Below are positions 59,748-64,000 of a stretch of 64,000 bases of DNA, one piece after another. Source of the DNA: Methylocapsa acidiphila B2 (lineage in GTDB: Bacteria > Pseudomonadota > Alphaproteobacteria > Rhizobiales > Beijerinckiaceae). The notes beneath the pieces are model-generated. The model ran no database searches and had not been told where the DNA came from. It saw nothing but the letters and a program-made list of their open reading frames with translations. Made by a program: the position numbers and the translations under genes. Position 1 is the stretch's first letter, and each line of letters opens with the position of its first letter. The stretch lies in the NCBI RefSeq assembly GCF_000427445.1, contig NZ_KE386496.1:2805504-2869503 (forward strand), given 5' to 3'.

Positions 59748-60108
59748 CTCACCTTCCATCATCATAGTCTTGGTGTTTCTCATATCCTGTCGCCCGACGA
59801 GGGAATGCTCCGGCATATCCCCAACGAAAATCCTTGTTGAGCTGGAAATTGGCGTCAGGTCGCTTGATTGGCAAGCCCAAGCGGCGCTGAGCGGGGCTCG
59901 CCATGTGCGAAAGTCCGTCCATGTGGTCCCGCAGCCACACATCGCGCTGGCTTCGACGAAAACATGCAGACGTCCGCTTCGCGGGAGCGGCTCCCGTCGG
60001 CTCAACGACTGGTTTGGGCGCAGAGCCGCTATAGCCATTCGCCCCCGGAAATGTCGCTTTCTGGGTCAGAAGCCAAAATTCAGCCTAACCCCTCATCGAC
60101 GCTTCTTC
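59748..60108. other. Intergenic region upstream of the LDT-like gene
   Basis: About 360 bases between the LDT-like start and the mfd stop. No conserved protein is encoded on either strand. A long plus-strand open frame running across this gap and all of mfd has no family character and is rejected. It presumably contains the LDT-like promoter and the end of the mfd transcript. Confidence 0.4.
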
Positions 60109-63100
60109 TCACGCCGCCTTCTTCATCGCGATCGCCGCCAGCGTCTGGAGGATCTGGCGCACGCCGTCGAGCCGCTCGGCCGTCTCGGCGAAGTCGCGGA
60201 CGAAGACGATCTTCATGTCCTGGCGCACCTTGGCCTCGGAGCCCTGCTGCGCGACATAGCGCACGAGTCCCGGCGGATTGGCGAAGGAATTGTCGCGGAA
60301 GGCGATGATGACGCCCTTCGGCCCCGCCTCGACCTTCTCGACATGGGCCTGCCGGCACAGAACCTTGATGGCGACGAGCTTCATCAATTGCTCGACCTCG
60401 ACCGGCAAGGGTCCGAACCGGTCGATCAACTCGGCCGCGAAGCTCTCGATCTCGGCGTCGGATTCGAGCGAGGCGAGGCGGCGATACAGGCCGAGGCGCA
60501 AGGGCAGATCGGCGATATAGGTCTCGGGGATGGTCACCGGCGCGCCGAGCGTGATGGTCGGCGACCAGGCCTCCTCGACGATGTCGTCGACGCCCGCCTT
60601 CAGCGCCTCGACCGCCTCTTGAAGCATTTGTTGGTAGAGCTCATAGCCGACCTCCTTGATATGGCCGGACTGCTCGTCGCCGAGCAGATTGCCCGCTCCG
60701 CGAATATCGAGATCATGGCTCGCGAGCTGGAACCCGGCGCCGAGCGAATCAAGCGATTGCAGCACCTTCAGGCGCCGCTCGGCCTGAGCCGTCAGCGTGC
60801 GGTTCGCGGGCACGGTGAAGAGCGCATAGGCGCGCACCTTCGAGCGCCCGACACGGCCGCGCAATTGATAGAGCTGGGCGAGGCCGAACATATCGGCGCG
60901 ATGGACGATGAGCGTGTTGGCCGTCGGAATGTCGAGGCCGGATTCAACGATCGCCGTCGAGAGCAGCACGTCGAACCGGCCGTCATAAAAGGCGGCCATC
61001 TTGTCCTCGAGTTCGGTCGCCGGCATCTGCCCATGGGCGACGACGAATTTCACCTCGGGAACGTTCTGGCGCAGGAAGGCCGCCGCCTCGTCGATCTGCT
61101 CGACGCGCGGACAGACGTAGAAGCTCTGGCCGCCGCGATAGCGCTCGCGCAGGAGCGCCTCGCGCACCAGCAATTCGTCGAAGGGCGCGATGAAGGTGCG
61201 CACGGCGAGGCGGTCGACCGGCGGCGTCGCGATGATCGAAAGCTCGCGCACGCCAGTCAAGGCGAGCTGCAAGGTGCGCGGAATCGGCGTCGCCGAAAGG
61301 GTCAGCACATGGACCTCGGCGCGCAATTCCTTGAGCCGCTCCTTGTGCTTGACGCCGAAATGCTGCTCCTCGTCGATCACGACGAGGCCGAGATCCTTGA
61401 AATTCACCCCTTTGCCGAGCACGGCATGGGTGCCGACGATGATCTCGACGTCGCCGGAAGCCGCCCCCGCCTTGGCCACGCGCAGATCGGCGGCGCTCGC
61501 CATGCGCGACATTTGCGCGACCGACACCGGCAAATGGGCGAAGCGGGCGGAGAAATTCTTGTAATGCTGGCGCGCGAGCAGGGTGGTCGGCGCGATCACC
61601 GCGACCTGCTTGCCGTTGATCGCGGCGGCGAAGGCCGCGCGCAGCGCGACCTCGGTCTTGCCGAAGCCGACGTCGCCGCAGACGAGCCGATCCATAGGGC
61701 GGCCGGAGCCCATATCGTCGAGCACCGCGTCGATCGTGGCCTGCTGATCCTCGGTCTCATCATAGGGAAAGCCGGCGCAGAACTCCGCGTAAAGCCCTTC
61801 CGGCGGAACCAGTTTCGGGGCGGCTTTGGTCTCCCGCGCGGCGGCGATCTTGATGAGGCCCGCGGCCATCTCGAGGATGCGTTTGCGCATCCGCGCCTTG
61901 CGCTTCTGCCAGGCGCCGCCCCCGAGCCTGTCGAGCGCGACGTCGGTGTCCTCCGAGCCATAGCGCGACAAAAGCTCCAGATTCTCGACGGGCAGAAAGA
62001 GCTTCGCGCCCTCGGCGTAATGCAATTCGAGGCAATCATGCGGGCAGCCCGCCGCCTCGATCGCCTGCAACCCGACGAAGCGGCCGATGCCGTGATCGAC
62101 ATGGACCACGAGATCGCCCGCGGTGAGCGCGCCGACCTCGGCCAGAAAGTCCTGCGCCCGGCGCGCCTTCTTCTTGCCTCGCAACAGTCGGTCGCCGAGG
62201 ATGTCCTGCTCGCTGACGACGGCGAGATCGCCGGCCTCGAAGCCCTGCTCGACGCCGATGACCGCGAGCGCGAGCGTCGCTTGCGGCAGCGCCAGCGCCT
62301 GAGCCAGGGAGGCGACAGGCGCGGCTTCGGCAAGGCCGTGATCGGCGAGCACATGGGCGAGGCGCTCGCGCGAGCCGTCCGACCAGCCCGCAACGACGAC
62401 GCGCTTGCCGCCGGCCTGCAGCGCCCGGACATGGGCCACCGCCGCGTTGAACACATTGGCGTTTTCGTCGGCCCGCTCGGGCGCGAAGTTGCGCCCGGGC
62501 TTCGAGCCGCAATCGACGACGAGGCCCTTCGCCTCGCCCGCTTGGCCAAAGGGCGTCGCCCGCACGAGGCAAGCGGCGTCGAGCCGCCGCCGCCATTCCG
62601 CCGCCGAAAGATAAAGCAGATCGGGCGGCAGCGGCTTATAGGTCGAGCGGCCGGGGTCGAGATCATAGGCGCTTTTGCGCGCGTCGTAATAATCCTTGAT
62701 CAGCGCGAGGCGTTCGCCCGCGGCGTCCTCCGCCAGCGAATCGAGAACCAGCGGCGCCGGCCCCGCGTAATCGAACAGAGTGTCGAGCTTGTCGTGGAAC
62801 AGCGGCAGCCAATGCTCGAGACCCGGATGGCGGCGGCCTTCGCTGACCGCTTCATAAAGCCCGTCGCCCCGCGTCTGCGCGCCGAAAAGGCCGACATAGG
62901 CCTGACGAAACCGGCGCATGGTCTCGCTCGTGAGCTGAACCTCGCTCATCGGGACGAGATCGAGGCCGCGCATCTGGCCGATGGTCCGCTGCGTCTCGGG
63001 GTCGAAGGTGCGGATCGATTCCAGCGTGTCGCCGAAGAAATCGAGCCGAAGCGGCTGGGGCATGCCCGGCGGAAAGAGATCGAGAATGCCGCCGCGCACC

Positions 63101-63627
63101 GCATAATCGCCGGCGTCGCGCACGGTCGAGGCCCGGGCGTAGCCATTGGTCTCGAGCCAACGCGCCAGCGCGTCCATGTCTACCGCATTGCCGGGCGCGG
63201 CGGAGAACGTGTCTCCGGCGATCGTCTGCAAGGGCGCCACGCGCTGGACCAGGGCGTTGACCGTGGTCGAAAGAATGCGCGGCCGCTCCAGCGCCGTGCG
63301 CGTGCGGGCGAGACGCGAAAGAACGGTCATCCGCCGCGCGGAAACAGCGGCGTTAGGCGAGGAGCGATCGTAGGGCTGGCAGTCCCAGGAAGGAAAGTCG
63401 AGAATTTCTATATCGGGCGCAGCGAAGCCGAGCGCCTCGCCGAAGGCCCGCGCCCGCTGGCTGTCGCGCGCGACATGGACGAGAACCACGGCGCGGCTTT
63501 CGGCGTCGCGGGCGAGGCCGCGCGTGAGATCGGCGACGCAAAAGGCGTCGAAGCCGTCGGCGAGGTTCGAAAGCGTCAGGGAGCCGCCTTTGGCGAGCTC
63601 GGCAGTTACCCGTTTGAGATCAGTCAC
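60109..63627 (-). CDS. mfd: Transcription-repair coupling factor Mfd
   Basis: 1172 residues, full length. Order: UvrB-homologous N-terminal region (ADLTRGLARDAESRAVVLVHVARD), RNA-polymerase interaction domain (about 485-560, GDLVVHVDHGIGRFVGLQAIEAAG), then the RecG-like translocase with Walker A GDVGFGKTEVALRAA, DEEQHFGVKHKE, SATPIPRTLQLAL, TNTLIVHRADMFGLAQLYQLRGRVGRS, and the C-terminal TRCF domain. It displaces stalled RNA polymerase and recruits UvrA. It lies 213 nt downstream of sdhE, a neighbour also seen in other alphaproteobacteria. Confidence 0.97.
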   Translation of the reverse strand: MTDLKRVTAELAKGGSLTLSNLADGFDAFCVADLTRGLARDAESRAVVLVHVARDSQRARAFGEALGFAAPDIEILDFPSWDCQPYDRSSPNAAVSARRMTVLSRLARTRTALERPRILSTTVNALVQRVAPLQTIAGDTFSAAPGNAVDMDALARWLETNGYARASTVRDAGDYAVRGGILDLFPPGMPQPLRLDFFGDTLESIRTFDPETQRTIGQMRGLDLVPMSEVQLTSETMRRFRQAYVGLFGAQTRGDGLYEAVSEGRRHPGLEHWLPLFHDKLDTLFDYAGPAPLVLDSLAEDAAGERLALIKDYYDARKSAYDLDPGRSTYKPLPPDLLYLSAAEWRRRLDAACLVRATPFGQAGEAKGLVVDCGSKPGRNFAPERADENANVFNAAVAHVRALQAGGKRVVVAGWSDGSRERLAHVLADHGLAEAAPVASLAQALALPQATLALAVIGVEQGFEAGDLAVVSEQDILGDRLLRGKKKARRAQDFLAEVGALTAGDLVVHVDHGIGRFVGLQAIEAAGCPHDCLELHYAEGAKLFLPVENLELLSRYGSEDTDVALDRLGGGAWQKRKARMRKRILEMAAGLIKIAAARETKAAPKLVPPEGLYAEFCAGFPYDETEDQQATIDAVLDDMGSGRPMDRLVCGDVGFGKTEVALRAAFAAAINGKQVAVIAPTTLLARQHYKNFSARFAHLPVSVAQMSRMASAADLRVAKAGAASGDVEIIVGTHAVLGKGVNFKDLGLVVIDEEQHFGVKHKERLKELRAEVHVLTLSATPIPRTLQLALTGVRELSIIATPPVDRLAVRTFIAPFDELLVREALLRERYRGGQSFYVCPRVEQIDEAAAFLRQNVPEVKFVVAHGQMPATELEDKMAAFYDGRFDVLLSTAIVESGLDIPTANTLIVHRADMFGLAQLYQLRGRVGRSKVRAYALFTVPANRTLTAQAERRLKVLQSLDSLGAGFQLASHDLDIRGAGNLLGDEQSGHIKEVGYELYQQMLQEAVEALKAGVDDIVEEAWSPTITLGAPVTIPETYIADLPLRLGLYRRLASLESDAEIESFAAELIDRFGPLPVEVEQLMKLVAIKVLCRQAHVEKVEAGPKGVIIAFRDNSFANPPGLVRYVAQQGSEAKVRQDMKIVFVRDFAETAERLDGVRQILQTLAAIAMKKAA

Positions 63628-63840
63628 GATTGTGAATTTGGTCCAAAGGTTTTCGCCGGAAAGTGCGCGGGTGGATTGCGACAGATGGAAGCGGCCCGTG
63701 GGCGGAAAATCAGTTCCCGCTTTTCCTCATTCCGCGCCAGCCCGGTTCATGCATTTCAGGCGCTGTCGGCGCAGGTTAACTAGCCGCTTCCGCGCGCCGA
63801 TTCAAATGTTCCCGCCATCCCAAAGCATTGCGCCCAAGCG

Positions 63841-64000
63841 TCACTCATGAAGCGGGCGGACATGGGTATGAAAGCGGAGGATCTTCTGGAAGACCGGGGT
63901 GTCATGGCGCGCCGGCGTTTTCTCCTCGCCCGTCACCCAGCTCAGGACGTCGCGATCCGGCTCGTCGAGCAGAACCTCCAGATCGTCGAGTTCGCCATCG
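63841..64000 (-). CDS. sdhE: Succinate dehydrogenase assembly factor SdhE, 3' part
   Basis: The last 52 or so codons of a short gene whose 5' end lies beyond the window edge. The visible part reads DGELDDLEVLLDEPDRDVLSWVTGEEK, then PARHDTPVFQKILRFHTHVRP. This is the conserved second half of the SdhE (DUF339) flavinylation factor, with the DxDVxxWVTG and DTPxFxxI motifs. It would help insert FAD into SdhA. The order sdhE-mfd fits alphaproteobacterial synteny. Confidence 0.85.
   Translation of the reverse strand, partial: DGELDDLEVLLDEPDRDVLSWVTGEEKTPARHDTPVFQKILRFHTHVRPLHE

Noticed and set aside
59620-63783. A 1387-codon plus-strand open frame
   Set aside because: It runs antisense through all of mfd. 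Its product is Arg/Gly/Ala/Asp-rich without domains, as expected for the antisense frame of a GC-rich gene. Mfd motifs on the other strand are complete.
1-64000. tRNA, rRNA, CRISPR arrays, insertion sequences, prophage
   Set aside because: No cloverleaf or TTCGANTC arm in the intergenic gaps, no regularly spaced repeats, no transposase or phage structural motifs were seen on reading.

Overview
The window is a contiguous piece of an alphaproteobacterial chromosome, about 64 kb, GC-rich with dense gene packing and many 4-nt ATGA overlaps. Gene content and order point to the order Hyphomicrobiales (Rhizobiales). A group 1h [NiFe]-hydrogenase in such a background suggests a Beijerinckiaceae- or Methylocystaceae-like soil bacterium (for example a Methylocapsa-type methanotroph). 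That taxonomic guess is inference; no methane or methanol oxidation gene is present here.

Region 1 (0.4-11.2 kb) holds housekeeping genes on the minus strand: xerD with a short membrane protein upstream, dapF-mtaB, a GST-like protein, a DUF3108 protein, an acyl-CoA thioesterase and a DUF255 thioredoxin-domain protein. Plus-strand periplasmic proteins are mixed in (GyrI-like, AprI/Inh-like). A gene-poor gap at 7.9-8.7 kb contains a hairpin repeat and an interrupted ORF.

Region 2 (11.3-30.9 kb) is the replication-origin neighbourhood: mnmE-mnmG-rsmG-parA-parB with a perfect parS palindrome before mnmG and a 14/16 parS inside rsmG, then priA, a TerC-Uma2 fusion, rho, hemJ and hemE, then PPSR-maf-aroE-coaE-dnaQ. 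The non-coding gap between hemE and the PPSR gene (about 26.8-27.3 kb) has the same flanking genes as the Caulobacter origin, plus AT-rich stretches and DnaA-box-like 9-mers, so I call it the probable oriC. A dispersed repeat of about 120 bp sits intergenically near 1.6 kb and again in frame inside a secreted LprI-like protein gene near 19.7 kb.

Region 3 (30.9-48 kb) is a complete high-affinity hydrogenase locus. An outer-membrane transporter-like gene and a divergent NtrC-family regulator precede a frameshifted zinc-ribbon gene and a well-spaced sigma-54 promoter. There follows a 16-gene run: hhyS, hhyL, a small HiPIP-like four-cysteine protein, a maturation protease, a conserved small protein, a TPR protein, two small membrane proteins, a NifU-Rieske fusion, an NHL-repeat protein and hypFCDEAB. 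HypABCDEF build the NiFe(CN)2CO centre, the protease trims HhyL, and the Rieske and four-Cys proteins are candidate electron carriers to the respiratory chain.

Region 4 (48-64 kb) contains an isolated flagellar trio (fliI, flgF, a DUF1217 protein), divergent OlsB-like and PlsC-like acyltransferases, a pentapeptide-repeat membrane protein, mmcB, a MotA/MotB-like pair, a SufA/IscA-type carrier, a divergent L,D-transpeptidase-like Tat lipoprotein, mfd and the 3' end of sdhE. I found no tRNA, rRNA, CRISPR array or insertion sequence. No search tools were available, so all family assignments rest on motifs and remembered family features.
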